DNA of 64,000 bases from Pseudolysobacter sp964466115 (GTDB taxonomy: Bacteria; Pseudomonadota; Gammaproteobacteria; Xanthomonadales; Rhodanobacteraceae). Every line of letters starts with the position of its first letter. The stretch's first letter is position 1. The notes under the pieces were generated by a model. It searched no databases. It was given only the letters and a program-made list of their open reading frames with translations, and was not told the origin of the DNA. The position numbers and the translations under genes were made by a program. Of the stretch, positions 8,747 to 18,000 are shown piece by piece. The stretch covers positions 248,001 through 312,000 of the forward strand of contig CAYXMH010000001.1 of the NCBI GenBank assembly GCA_964466115.1, given 5' to 3'.

Positions 8747-9067
8747 GTGAACCGACTGCTATTGTTCTTGCTTTTGTGCTACAAAAGGGTCTTAAGCCCT
8801 TTGCTGGGCTCACGTTGTCGTTACTACCCAAGCTGCTCCGATTACGCCCGGATAGCCGTTGGCCGCTTCGGCGCCTGGCGCGGAAGTACGCTCGCACTAG
8901 TGCGGCTGCTTCGCTGCCATCCGCTGTTTCGCGGCGGTTTGGATCCGGTTCCGATGGAATTTCCGAAATGGCGGCATAAGCCTACCGCCGGCCAGACGCC
9001 ACACCCGACTCTGAGGAACTGCTTACATGAACCACTGGTTGATCCGAAATGCTCAGATTGTCAATGA
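8747..9067 (+). CDS. yidD: YidD, membrane protein insertion efficiency factor
   Basis: Small inner-face membrane protein that assists YidC-dependent insertion. The GTG at 8747 gives a 106-residue product with the family pattern: a hydrophobic N-terminus, YKRVLSPLLGSRCRYYPSCSDYA with the paired cysteines, then RLLRCHPLFRGGLDPVP. The protein runs about 30 residues beyond the usual end (DPVP), and its last 41 bases overlap the start of pyrC in another frame. Usually yidD sits with rnpA and yidC; here it lies between dksA and pyrC. An ATG at 8733 opens only a five-codon frame, so GTG is the only sensible start. Confidence 0.88.
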   Translation: MNRLLLFLLLCYKRVLSPLLGSRCRYYPSCSDYARIAVGRFGAWRGSTLALVRLLRCHPLFRGGLDPVPMEFPKWRHKPTAGQTPHPTLRNCLHEPLVDPKCSDCQ

Positions 9068-10361
9068 GGGCCGCAATTTTTCGGGTGACGTTCGCATTCG
9101 GCATGGCCGCATTGACGCCATTGCAGATCATTTAACCTCACGCGCAGACGAACAGCCCTTCGATGCGAGAGGCCGCCTGCTGATTCCCGGGATGATCGAC
9201 GACCAGGTGCATTTTCGGGAACCCGGACTCACCCACAAAGGCGATCTGGCGACGGAATCGCGCGCTGCGGTAGCCGGTGGCATCACCAGTTTTATGGAGA
9301 TGCCGAACACCAAACCGCCCGCTACCACCAATGCCGCTCTAGAAGACAAATACAGTCTGGCCGCGCAACGCTCGTTGGCCAATTATGCGTTCTATTTCGG
9401 CGCCACCAACGACAATCTTGAAGAACTGAAACGCATAGACCCGCGGGCAGCCTGCGGTATCAAAGTGTTTATGGGTGCATCAACCGGAAATATGCTGGTC
9501 GATAACCCAAAGACGCTGGATGCCATTTTTCGTGAAGCACCGGTGATCATCGTTACCCATTGCGAAGACACCCCAACCATCGAGGCCAACCTTGCTCAGG
9601 AGCGCGCCCGCTACGGCGATGCGATCCCAGTTGAGCGCCATCCGTACATTCGCAGTCGTGAGGCGTGCATAAAATCTTCGAAACTCGCGATCGAATTAGC
9701 ACGCCAGCACAACACACGATTGCATATATTGCACATATCAACAGCCGATGAGCTGGCTTTGTTCACACCGGGACCGTTAAGCGGTAAGCGCATCACCGCG
9801 GAAACCTGCGTGCATTTCCTGCATTTCGATGAAAGCGACTATGCAACGCGCGGGAATTTCATCAAATGCAACCCGGCCGTGAAATCGGCCAGCGATCGAT
9901 TGGCCATCATCAAAGCGCTGCGCGAAGGCCGCCTCGATGTGCTCGCCACCGACCACGCACCACATACGTTGGAAGAAAAATCGCAAGCTTATGACCAAGC
10001 ACCTTCCGGATTGCCGCTGGTGCAATTTGCGGTGCAATGCGCACTGGAACGCCACTTTGACGGCGATCTCGCGTTGGAGTTGATTGTCGATAAGATCGCC
10101 CATGCGCCCGCCACATTATTCCAGGTTCGCGAACGTGGGTTTATCCGAGAAGGTTTCCATGCCGACCTTGCCTTGATTGATTTGAAAACCGCACAAACGG
10201 TGCACCGCCAAGACGTGTTATCAAAATGCGGCTGGTCGCCGTTCGAAGGACAGACCTTTCGTTCCAGCATTGCTGCAACCTGGGTGAACGGGCATCTCGC
10301 TTACCACGAAGGACGTGTGCAACCCTCGCCTCCCGGTCAACGTTTGGAATTCATGCGCTGA
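9027..10361 (+). CDS. pyrC: Dihydroorotase (class with Gln in first metal motif)
   Basis: Cyclises carbamoyl-aspartate to dihydroorotate in pyrimidine synthesis. The 444-residue amidohydrolase has the family segments: PGMIDDQVHFREPG near residue 54, ITSFMEMPNT, GIKVFMGASTGNM (the lysine expected to be carboxylated), a His in VTHCED, LHILHIST, and the catalytic Asp in DVLATDHAPHT. The usual HxH of the first motif is Q-V-H here (His62 remains); I recall this in other dihydroorotases of this class. GAGGAA lies eight bases before the ATG. It overlaps yidD by 41 bases, and the M23 peptidase follows 11 bases later. Confidence 0.92.
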   Translation: MNHWLIRNAQIVNEGRNFSGDVRIRHGRIDAIADHLTSRADEQPFDARGRLLIPGMIDDQVHFREPGLTHKGDLATESRAAVAGGITSFMEMPNTKPPATTNAALEDKYSLAAQRSLANYAFYFGATNDNLEELKRIDPRAACGIKVFMGASTGNMLVDNPKTLDAIFREAPVIIVTHCEDTPTIEANLAQERARYGDAIPVERHPYIRSREACIKSSKLAIELARQHNTRLHILHISTADELALFTPGPLSGKRITAETCVHFLHFDESDYATRGNFIKCNPAVKSASDRLAIIKALREGRLDVLATDHAPHTLEEKSQAYDQAPSGLPLVQFAVQCALERHFDGDLALELIVDKIAHAPATLFQVRERGFIREGFHADLALIDLKTAQTVHRQDVLSKCGWSPFEGQTFRSSIAATWVNGHLAYHEGRVQPSPPGQRLEFMR

Positions 10362-10372
10362 TACCGTCACCC

Positions 10373-11191
10373 ATGACGTTTGCCAAAAAAACCCTGGCGT
10401 TAATCTGTATATTTTTTTACCCCTTGGCGGTCTTATCTGCCGAGCATCGACTGAATCTTCCGAAATCCGTTGCCCAAGGCGCGCTCGTTATCGGTCAAAC
10501 CGAGCATGGCACGGAAGTTCGCTACAACAGCCATGCTTTGCGTGTTGGCGCCGATGGGGTTTTCGTCTTTGGCTTAGATCGCGACGCACCAAGACAAGTC
10601 GAGCTTGATCTGCGCTTTCCCGATGGCGTAACGAAATCAGTGACCATGGCCGTTACCCAACGCAAATACGCAATCGAGCGTGTCAACGGATTACCGCAAC
10701 ATACCGTTACCCCCGACCCGAAGCTCGCGGCGCGCATTGCACGCGAACAAACTGCTGTTGCCGTCGCCCGTCAACGCGACGATGCACGGGAAGATTTCCG
10801 CCACGGCTTCCAATGGCCCGCGCAAGGACGCATCAGCGGCGTCTACGGCAGCCAGCGCGTTGACAATGGTGTGGTCAAATCGCCGCATTATGGATTGGAT
10901 ATTGCACTACCCACCGGCACACCAATTCATGCCCCCGCAGCCGGCCTAATTACACTGGCCGAGCCGGATTTCGTCCTGACCGGCGGTACCTTATTGGTGG
11001 ACCATGGGTATGGCGTGACCTCATCTTTTCTCCATATGAGCCGATTAGACGTTAAGGCAGGCGATTACGTGACGCAGGGCCAAATCATCGGCGCCGTCGG
11101 TGCAACGGGTCGCGCCAGCGGCCCACACTTGCATTGGGGCTGCAACTGGTTTGACGTGCGATTGGATCCGGCTCTGCTGGCGCCGCGATAA
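10373..11191 (+). CDS. M23-family (LytM) peptidoglycan endopeptidase
   Basis: Predicted periplasmic zinc endopeptidase cutting peptidoglycan cross-links, 272 residues. The ATG at 10373 gives a signal peptide ending near VLSAEHR. An N-terminal beta-rich region of ~140 residues precedes the M23 domain: GVYGSQR, HYGLDIALPTGTP (Zn ligands His and Asp) and HLHWG near the C-terminus. All expected metal ligands are present, so an active enzyme is likely rather than an EnvC/NlpD-type activator. It starts 11 bases after pyrC and is probably in the same transcript. Confidence 0.93.
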   Translation: MTFAKKTLALICIFFYPLAVLSAEHRLNLPKSVAQGALVIGQTEHGTEVRYNSHALRVGADGVFVFGLDRDAPRQVELDLRFPDGVTKSVTMAVTQRKYAIERVNGLPQHTVTPDPKLAARIAREQTAVAVARQRDDAREDFRHGFQWPAQGRISGVYGSQRVDNGVVKSPHYGLDIALPTGTPIHAPAAGLITLAEPDFVLTGGTLLVDHGYGVTSSFLHMSRLDVKAGDYVTQGQIIGAVGATGRASGPHLHWGCNWFDVRLDPALLAPR

Positions 11192-11345
11192 CGTTAACAA
11201 AGTGTGAAATACACCACAAATTCACATGAACTTGTTCGCGTTTTAAGCAAGCATCCCAGCACTCAGTGGAAATGGATAAAAATGTATGCACGTGCAAAGG
11301 AAATTGCTAAGCTGACTTTGGTTCTTTCACGCGGGGACCCGTTCT

Positions 11346-13151
11346 ATGGAGCATTGCATAGTACGTTTCGTTAAGCCCACGGTGGCGTGCGAAAGAGCGA
11401 TGCTTTGGGTTTTTAACGCGGCAATTTGTGCGTTATTGTTGGCTACCTCCGCTTATGCGCAGCTCAGCCATAAACTCGATACTCTGCTAAATGACAGCTT
11501 CGATGGCATTGGTGGCGGCCCGAACAGCGACTCAGACGCTGCGCGATTTCTCGCCCAAAGCACGTTTGGCCCCACCTTAACCGACATCCAGCATCTGCGG
11601 CAAATAGGCTACAACGCCTGGTTGGCTGAGCAGTTCACCGCACCCGCATCACACGAGCTTTCGTATCTGCAATGGGTGGCAACTTTACCCGCGGGCCAAA
11701 ACACCGTAGACCAAAGAGAGCGCTTTAGCGCCTGGCTGATTAACGCGCTCGGAACACCCGATCCCAGCAATAACCATGTAGCCCCAAGCGATCAATTGCG
11801 CCAGCGTGTTGCATTCGCCTTGAGTGAAATTTTCGTGGTCTCCGATCGCAACGGCGCGCTTTACCAACAGCCGTTTTCGCTAGCCAGCTATTACGACCTA
11901 TTGGCGGATGATGCATTTGGTAATTATCGACAGCTACTAACCGACGTAACGCTGCACCCGGCGATGGGCACCTATCTCAGCATGCTAGGCAATCAAAAGC
12001 TCGATCCTATAAAAAACACCCTACCAGATGAAAACTACGCGCGAGAAGTGCTGCAGCTGTTTTCGATCGGTCTTTTCATGCTCAGTACCGATGGTTCAAT
12101 CATCCTAAGCAACGGTCATCCCGTCGCCACCTACGATCAAAGCGTCGTTAGCGCCTTTGCCCGGGTATTTACCGGCTGGAACTTTCGCGACACCGGCGAT
12201 GATCCCAGTTGTTCGGCCAATTACGATTTTTGCTATCCCTTCAACGCCGGTCGACCGGCCTGGCGCCTCCCGATGCAAGCGGTCGAAGCGTATCACGACA
12301 CCGCGGCCAAGAATTTATTGGTTTACTCAGGGGTAGCCAATGGCGGTGTGTTGCCGCCCAACGCCTCTGCGCAGAGCGATCTGGATGCCGCTCTCGACAT
12401 TGTTTTTAATCACCCCAATGTCGGGCCCTTTATCGGCAAGCAATTGATTCAGCGTTTGGTTACCAGCAACCCAAGCCCGGCCTATGTGCAACGCGTGGCG
12501 CAAGCATTCAACAACAATGGCTTGGGTATACGCGGCGATTTGCGATCGGTAGTAAGCGCCATTCTGCTCGATCCGGAAGCACGCTATGGTCAATGGCGAT
12601 CGCCCGATACATTCGGGAAATTGCGCGAGCCCATGCTGAAACTCACACATATGTGGCGTGTGATGGGCGCCTATTCCACCAACGGCCGCTTTGATATGTC
12701 GATTGCGGACCCAGCCGCCGAATACGGCGAAATGCCGCTACGTGCGCCTTCGGTATTCAATTTCTTTCGCCCGGATTTTCAGCAGCCCGGCGAGGTCAGC
12801 AACCTCGGCCTGGTGTCTCCGGAATTTCAAATCGTCACTCCAATCCTGATCACCAGTGCACCCAATGATATACAAATGCGCATTTTTGAATTTTATGCAG
12901 GAAACCCCTATAGCTACGCGAATCTCCCCGCGTCCATCGTCATGGACGAAACCAGCGGTTTGGCGGCGAACCCCGAGCAGCTGCTCAATCGTTTCAGTTT
13001 GTTGTTTTTGTCCCAGCAGATGTCGCCGTTCATGCACCAAACACTGATCGATCAACTGAACGCCACACCGAACAACAATGGCGGCCGCGATCGCGTCGGT
13101 CAAACGCTATACCTGATCTTAACCTCACCCGAATACTCGGTGCAGAAATAA
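11346..13151 (+). CDS. DUF1800 family secreted protein
   Basis: Exported protein of 601 residues in the DUF1800 family, whose function is unknown. Family marks are AARFLAQSTFGPT, GYNAWLAEQF, HPAMGTYLSMLGNQK and PDENYAREVLQLFSIGL. An ATG at 11400 (MLWVFNAAICALLLATSAYAQ) would give a cleaner signal peptide than the longer start used here. Shortly after the predicted cleavage site comes LDTLLNDSFDG, which resembles the C-terminal tail shared by several other secreted proteins in this window. The DUF1501 gene follows after 11 bases. The pair is commonly found together, with DUF1501 members having a sulfatase/phosphatase-like fold. Confidence 0.92.
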   Translation: MEHCIVRFVKPTVACERAMLWVFNAAICALLLATSAYAQLSHKLDTLLNDSFDGIGGGPNSDSDAARFLAQSTFGPTLTDIQHLRQIGYNAWLAEQFTAPASHELSYLQWVATLPAGQNTVDQRERFSAWLINALGTPDPSNNHVAPSDQLRQRVAFALSEIFVVSDRNGALYQQPFSLASYYDLLADDAFGNYRQLLTDVTLHPAMGTYLSMLGNQKLDPIKNTLPDENYAREVLQLFSIGLFMLSTDGSIILSNGHPVATYDQSVVSAFARVFTGWNFRDTGDDPSCSANYDFCYPFNAGRPAWRLPMQAVEAYHDTAAKNLLVYSGVANGGVLPPNASAQSDLDAALDIVFNHPNVGPFIGKQLIQRLVTSNPSPAYVQRVAQAFNNNGLGIRGDLRSVVSAILLDPEARYGQWRSPDTFGKLREPMLKLTHMWRVMGAYSTNGRFDMSIADPAAEYGEMPLRAPSVFNFFRPDFQQPGEVSNLGLVSPEFQIVTPILITSAPNDIQMRIFEFYAGNPYSYANLPASIVMDETSGLAANPEQLLNRFSLLFLSQQMSPFMHQTLIDQLNATPNNNGGRDRVGQTLYLILTSPEYSVQK

Positions 13152-13162
13152 AGGAGCGCGCC

Positions 13163-14584
13163 GTGAATTGCAGTCGCCGACAATTTTTAAACCAAAGCAT
13201 CTGCGCAGCGCTTGGTGGAGTTAGCCTGTATTCGGGCCTGGGTAATTTGCAACTGGTAGCTGCCGCGGCCCGTGCCACCAAGACTTTTAGTGACTATAAA
13301 GCCTTGGTTTGCATTTATCTTGATGGCGGCAATGACAGCCTCAATATGGTCATGCCGAAAGCCGGCTACTACTCCACGTATTTGGCCACTCGTGGTAACC
13401 AGGCGCAGGGTGGATTAGCGCTAAGCCAAGATTCCATCATTGCCCTTAATTCAAGCAGTACCGTCAGCACCACCGACGCAGCGGACGATGGCCTTTACGG
13501 CCTGCACCCGTCCATGTCTGGATTGGCCGAGTTATTCAATAACGGCCATGCGGCCATCGTCGCAAACACTGGCACCTTGCTCGATCCAATCACTCAATCC
13601 GATTACCGGGCCGTCGGCAATAATGGCAGACGCATACCGCCGCAGCTATATGCGCACAATGAGCAAATCACCTACTGGCAAACTTCCCGGCCGGATGACG
13701 ACAGCGCTAACGGCTGGGGCGGACGCATCGCCGATTTGTTGTATTCGCAAAATGCCAACCAACAATTGTCGATGAATATCTCGCTTTCCGGCATCAATAC
13801 ATTCGAGCGTGGCGCGTTGGTCGATCAGTACGTCATGAACGAAAGCGGCGTGCTGGCCTTGCGCTTGTTTCGCATGAACAGCGCCGGCACTAGCGCATTC
13901 GATGCGCTAAGGGCGCAAGGCACTCAAGCGCATGTGCTGGAGCGCGCACACAGCGGGGCCGTCAATACCGCCATAAACAACTACAGCATCGTTAACGATG
14001 CGTTGGCGCAGTCGCCAGCGGGGTTAACTTCCAACTTCCCTGCTACCAACTTGGCCAGCCAATTGGCGATGGTCGCCAAACTCATTAGCGTGCGCAGCAA
14101 TTTGAACATGAGCCCGGGCCGGCAAATTTTTTTCGTTCGGTTGTCCGGTTTCGATACCCACAACAACCAACTCGACACCCACAACACAATCTTGAGCGAT
14201 CTTTCGGCAAGCTTGAAGGCGTTCTACGACGCCACCGTTGCCATGGGCATCGCCAATTCGGTGACTGCATTCACGATTTCCGAGTTTGGGCGAAATCTCG
14301 CGCATAACAGCGATGGCACGGACCACGGCTGGGGCGCCCATCATTTTGTGGTGGGTGGCGCAGTAGCCGGGCAACGAATTTACGGGCGTATGCCAAGCTT
14401 ATTAGCACCGGCTTTGGGCACCAACCCGGACGATGCCGGTTACGGACAGATCATACCCACCACCGCGGTCGATCAATACGCGGCGACCTTAGCCAGTTGG
14501 TACGGCGGCAACGGTTTTCCGATTGCCACGGTTTTTCCAAATCTTTCGCGCTTTGCAACGCCCAATCTTGGATTTTTAAGCTGA
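13163..14584 (+). CDS. DUF1501 family protein, Tat-type signal
   Basis: Exported protein of 473 residues, second gene of the operon. A GTG start has AAGGAG six bases upstream. The N-terminus reads CSRRQFLNQS, a twin-arginine-like signal followed by a hydrophobic stretch, so Tat export after folding is likely. Family motifs include ALVCIYLDGGNDSLNMVMP near residue 47 and, toward the end, FTISEFGRNLAHNSDGTDHGWG, the metal-site-like region of the alkaline-phosphatase-related DUF1501 fold. Activity is unknown. The next gene starts on the base after its stop codon. Confidence 0.92.
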   Translation: MNCSRRQFLNQSICAALGGVSLYSGLGNLQLVAAAARATKTFSDYKALVCIYLDGGNDSLNMVMPKAGYYSTYLATRGNQAQGGLALSQDSIIALNSSSTVSTTDAADDGLYGLHPSMSGLAELFNNGHAAIVANTGTLLDPITQSDYRAVGNNGRRIPPQLYAHNEQITYWQTSRPDDDSANGWGGRIADLLYSQNANQQLSMNISLSGINTFERGALVDQYVMNESGVLALRLFRMNSAGTSAFDALRAQGTQAHVLERAHSGAVNTAINNYSIVNDALAQSPAGLTSNFPATNLASQLAMVAKLISVRSNLNMSPGRQIFFVRLSGFDTHNNQLDTHNTILSDLSASLKAFYDATVAMGIANSVTAFTISEFGRNLAHNSDGTDHGWGAHHFVVGGAVAGQRIYGRMPSLLAPALGTNPDDAGYGQIIPTTAVDQYAATLASWYGGNGFPIATVFPNLSRFATPNLGFLS

Positions 14585-15034
14585 ATGATTCGCGCAAATG
14601 TTTTTCGATTGTCTATCGGCCTGCTGATGCCTATGACGTTAGCGCACGCCAGTACGTCACCTACGATAAACGGCTGTGTTTTAAACACAGCCACAGACTG
14701 GAGCGGCCAATCCATGGTGACGATAAATTTCGGCAACACATTCGGTTTAACGTATTCACCCGCCTGCGTGCAGATAGATCCAGGCACGCAAATAACCTTT
14801 AGTGGCTTATTTGCCAGCCACAGTTTGCGTGGCGGCAGTGTTGTTGGCGGCGTGGAGATCGAGGATTTCACCAGCCCCATCCCGTCTCAGGATACGGGCA
14901 TGACGAGAACGTTCCCAATCACACGGCAAGGTATGTTCGGCTATTACTGCTTAGCGCACGGTGCAAGCGATAACATGTATGGTGCCGTGATCGTCGGCCA
15001 TGAGCTGCTTTTCGTCGATGGTTTTGGTGATTGA
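14585..15034 (+). CDS. Secreted cupredoxin (plastocyanin-like) protein
   Basis: Predicted exported type 1 copper protein of 149 residues. A signal peptide ends near AHAS. Cys31 and Cys61 may form a disulfide. The copper ligands can be read in the usual order: His79 (FASHSLRGG), then Cys122, His125 and Met131 in the C-terminal loop (YYCLAHGASDNMYG). This points to electron transfer or copper handling in the periplasm or outside. The ATG directly abuts the DUF1501 stop codon (TGAATG), so translation is probably coupled. The protein ends in ELLFVDGFGD, the tail motif shared with other secreted proteins here. Confidence 0.82.
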   Translation: MIRANVFRLSIGLLMPMTLAHASTSPTINGCVLNTATDWSGQSMVTINFGNTFGLTYSPACVQIDPGTQITFSGLFASHSLRGGSVVGGVEIEDFTSPIPSQDTGMTRTFPITRQGMFGYYCLAHGASDNMYGAVIVGHELLFVDGFGD

Positions 15035-15054
15035 GCGCGACCTCGTACCCTCGT

Positions 15055-18000
15055 CTAGTTGCAGTTGCGATCGATCAACGTGGTAAGCCGCGTTAACGCC
15101 AAACTGCCGGCACTAAACCCCGCCGCGGTTGGCACCCAATTGACGCTGGCGTGATCCGCATCGGCGAATTGAAACGTCGCCGTACCCCAAGCGTCCCGGG
15201 TCACTTGCGCTGCATCAAACGCGGGTGGAAATTGCCCACCGTGCGTGCTGTAAAACGACACGGTCGCGTGATCGCCTTCGATCGGACCGGTACCCACCAA
15301 GTACAACTGCGCCCCATGGTTGTAGTTGTACCATATGACCAACACGCTGCGCTGGTCATTGATGGTAATGACTTCCAGCTCAAACCCATGGCCGTTTTGT
15401 TCCGGGTTGTACCAACTGCCGCTGTGGCACGCACGAACCTGCGCACCGGCTGGATCAGCGGACGGTGTTAATACCGGGGCAATCGGGATTAAGTCGATCC
15501 CGCCATCATTGAACCCCGCGTAACTGCTGCTCCATTGGGCGTGCACGGCGCTGGCCGAAGCAAACGTCAAATCCAACGTCCCCCACGCTGCGGTTTGCAC
15601 GGCTGCCGCTTGAAAATCCGGCGGAAAATTCGCGCCCGTGGTAATCAACAGCGGCATATGCACCTGATTGCCCTGCACCGTTCCAACCCCGTACAGCCAA
15701 CGCTGTTCGCCATTGAGGTACACATACCAACTGACAAACAACGACGGCACGCCGTTGACGGTTAAATACTCAAACACCATCCCATGGCCGCTCTGCTGGG
15801 CGTTGAACCAGCTCGCGGTGACCTGGCTGTCGATGACATACGATTCATTCGCGCTATAGCTGCGCGCGATCGTGGTGGTATGGCCGGCATGATCGCGAAC
15901 GCTCACCGTGAACGTTGCGTTCTCAGCTAACGTTACCGCGCGCGGCAGCGGGATAGTTAAGATCGTACCTTGTGCGTCAAGCGTGTGTCCGGCCGCCAGA
16001 TTGGTTCCAGCCGATACTGCACCCAGCGCGCAATCGCAGGTCACCACCAAACTGCTGGGATCCACGCCGCTGTCGGTGTCAAACGCGGATATCTCCAAAT
16101 TACTGAAAGAACCCAAGCTGCGCGCCTTGGTCAGCGAAGGACTTAACACCAAGGTCGGTCGCCAATCGTCTTCCAAAAATCCCCACTTCGTTGCGAACTC
16201 AATCGGCGCACCCAAATCAATCCAACGGCTTAGCGTAACTTTCTCATTGTTCGTCATACCCGTCACACCAATGCCGTCCGGATGCGACATGGAACCCGCA
16301 TAATCCAAGTCATCGCTGCGATCGCCATTCGCACGGCCGTCCAAACGCTCACCCCAAATCTTCCAGATCAGCAGACTTTGCCGCGATTGGAACGCACGCA
16401 CATAATGCGTGAGTTGCGGCTCTTCGTACCCGCCACCGCCTGGCGCTGCGGGTGAATAGACCGCATCGCTGTCGCGGATCAATCGGTAATAAGCGCCGGG
16501 AAAACCATTTATGGTCGAGGTATTGGATGCCAAAGGCAAACCCGCCGCTGGATTGGCGGCACTGTGGCACATCACGCAACGCGCTTGCAGGATCGGTACG
16601 ATGTCGCGGAAATACTCCACCGTGGTCTGCGGCACCGATAACGTGTTCAGGCCCGTTGCGCCCGCCGCATCCACCGTCAGCAACGGCGTTGTGTGCGCCA
16701 AATCCAGTACGTTGTAGTTCGATTGTGCTGCCGCGGTGGCCGAAAAATCCAACGGACTCTTGCTGTGCGCGTGGCACCCGCCGCAATCGTAACGCGCTTC
16801 ACCCGGGCGTACCTGATGCCAGGTCTGTGCCATGTTCAGCACCATACCGCGCTTATCAATCGCTTGAAACGTCACCGAGGTGTCGGCCGGAATCTTCGCC
16901 AGAAAACTGGTGTCCGCAGCCGTACTGCCATCCGGCATCAGCACCGTGGGATTACCCGCTTTGCGCACCGGTACTTCGCCCAAAATCCGCATGCGCTCCC
17001 CGCCCACCACGTAAAATTGCGACTGCGTGTCCGGATAGCTGCGGTCCGTCTGCGCTTGTTGCGTCAACACGCGCACCGCGTAGATGTCGTTGTCGCTGTA
17101 AATACCAGCGTCTCCGCCCTGGTGCACCCAGCGATACAGTTGCTCCGATGTCTGGTTAAACGGATCCCGATCGGTGATGTACGAAAATGGCGAAAGCGCT
17201 TGCTCCGTATCCCGCCACGTCATCGATGACGTACCAATACGACCGAACGGTTCGCCGGGTACCAGATGCTCCGCGCTAATATCTCCATCGTTCAGTTCAT
17301 GCCAAGTCGCCGGTTCAGCAACACCATACAATTGCTGGTAGGTGACAACCGGGCGCGGCCACTGCAAATTATAGGAATCCTCGGCCAAGATGGTCTGTAA
17401 CTGCGGGGGCCGACCCGCCACGCTTGATGCGGGCACGGGAATCGCCGCACCGTCCGGCAGGATCACGATTTCGCCGTGATACCACGGGAAATCCACCCCC
17501 GATCCCACATAAATGCCGTTGTGATTGGACGGCCCTGGCGAATACACCGCCAACAAATCGGCCTTGCTCGGATCGCCATACGCGCTCGGCGTAGCCGCCG
17601 GATGCGTGAATTTGCCGCGGCGTGCGCTCGTCGCGCAGGTCGCCAACGGGGCGGAGGCATAGGGATTGTCCTCATGCCCCGGACACGGGGCCGGGTAATC
17701 ATCCGGGGTTGTAAACGGCGTTAACTTGATTTGACCGGCCGGTTCGAACGGTACCACGCCGCTCTCGGGGGATGGATCAGCCGTCCCTGTTGGCCCATGC
17801 GGCAAGGGGTAACGAATCAAATCCCCAAATCCGTTGTTATTGAAATTGTAATAGCGCGTGACGACCAGATCCCCACCCGGCATCTGCGTCATAAAATGAT
17901 GCACCAGGGCGAATTCGGAAAACCCCGATAAACTGCTCCAGCTGCGTCCATCCGGACCGATCACCCACAGCGCAAACTGCCGTGAGTCGCGGATGCCTTG

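Noticed and set aside
16349..17159. Several open frames of 145-235 codons on both strands inside the CxxCH genes, present in both copies
   Set aside because: They are shadow frames of the long coding sequence; their repetition in the second copy only reflects the identical DNA block, and they have no start signals or family matches.
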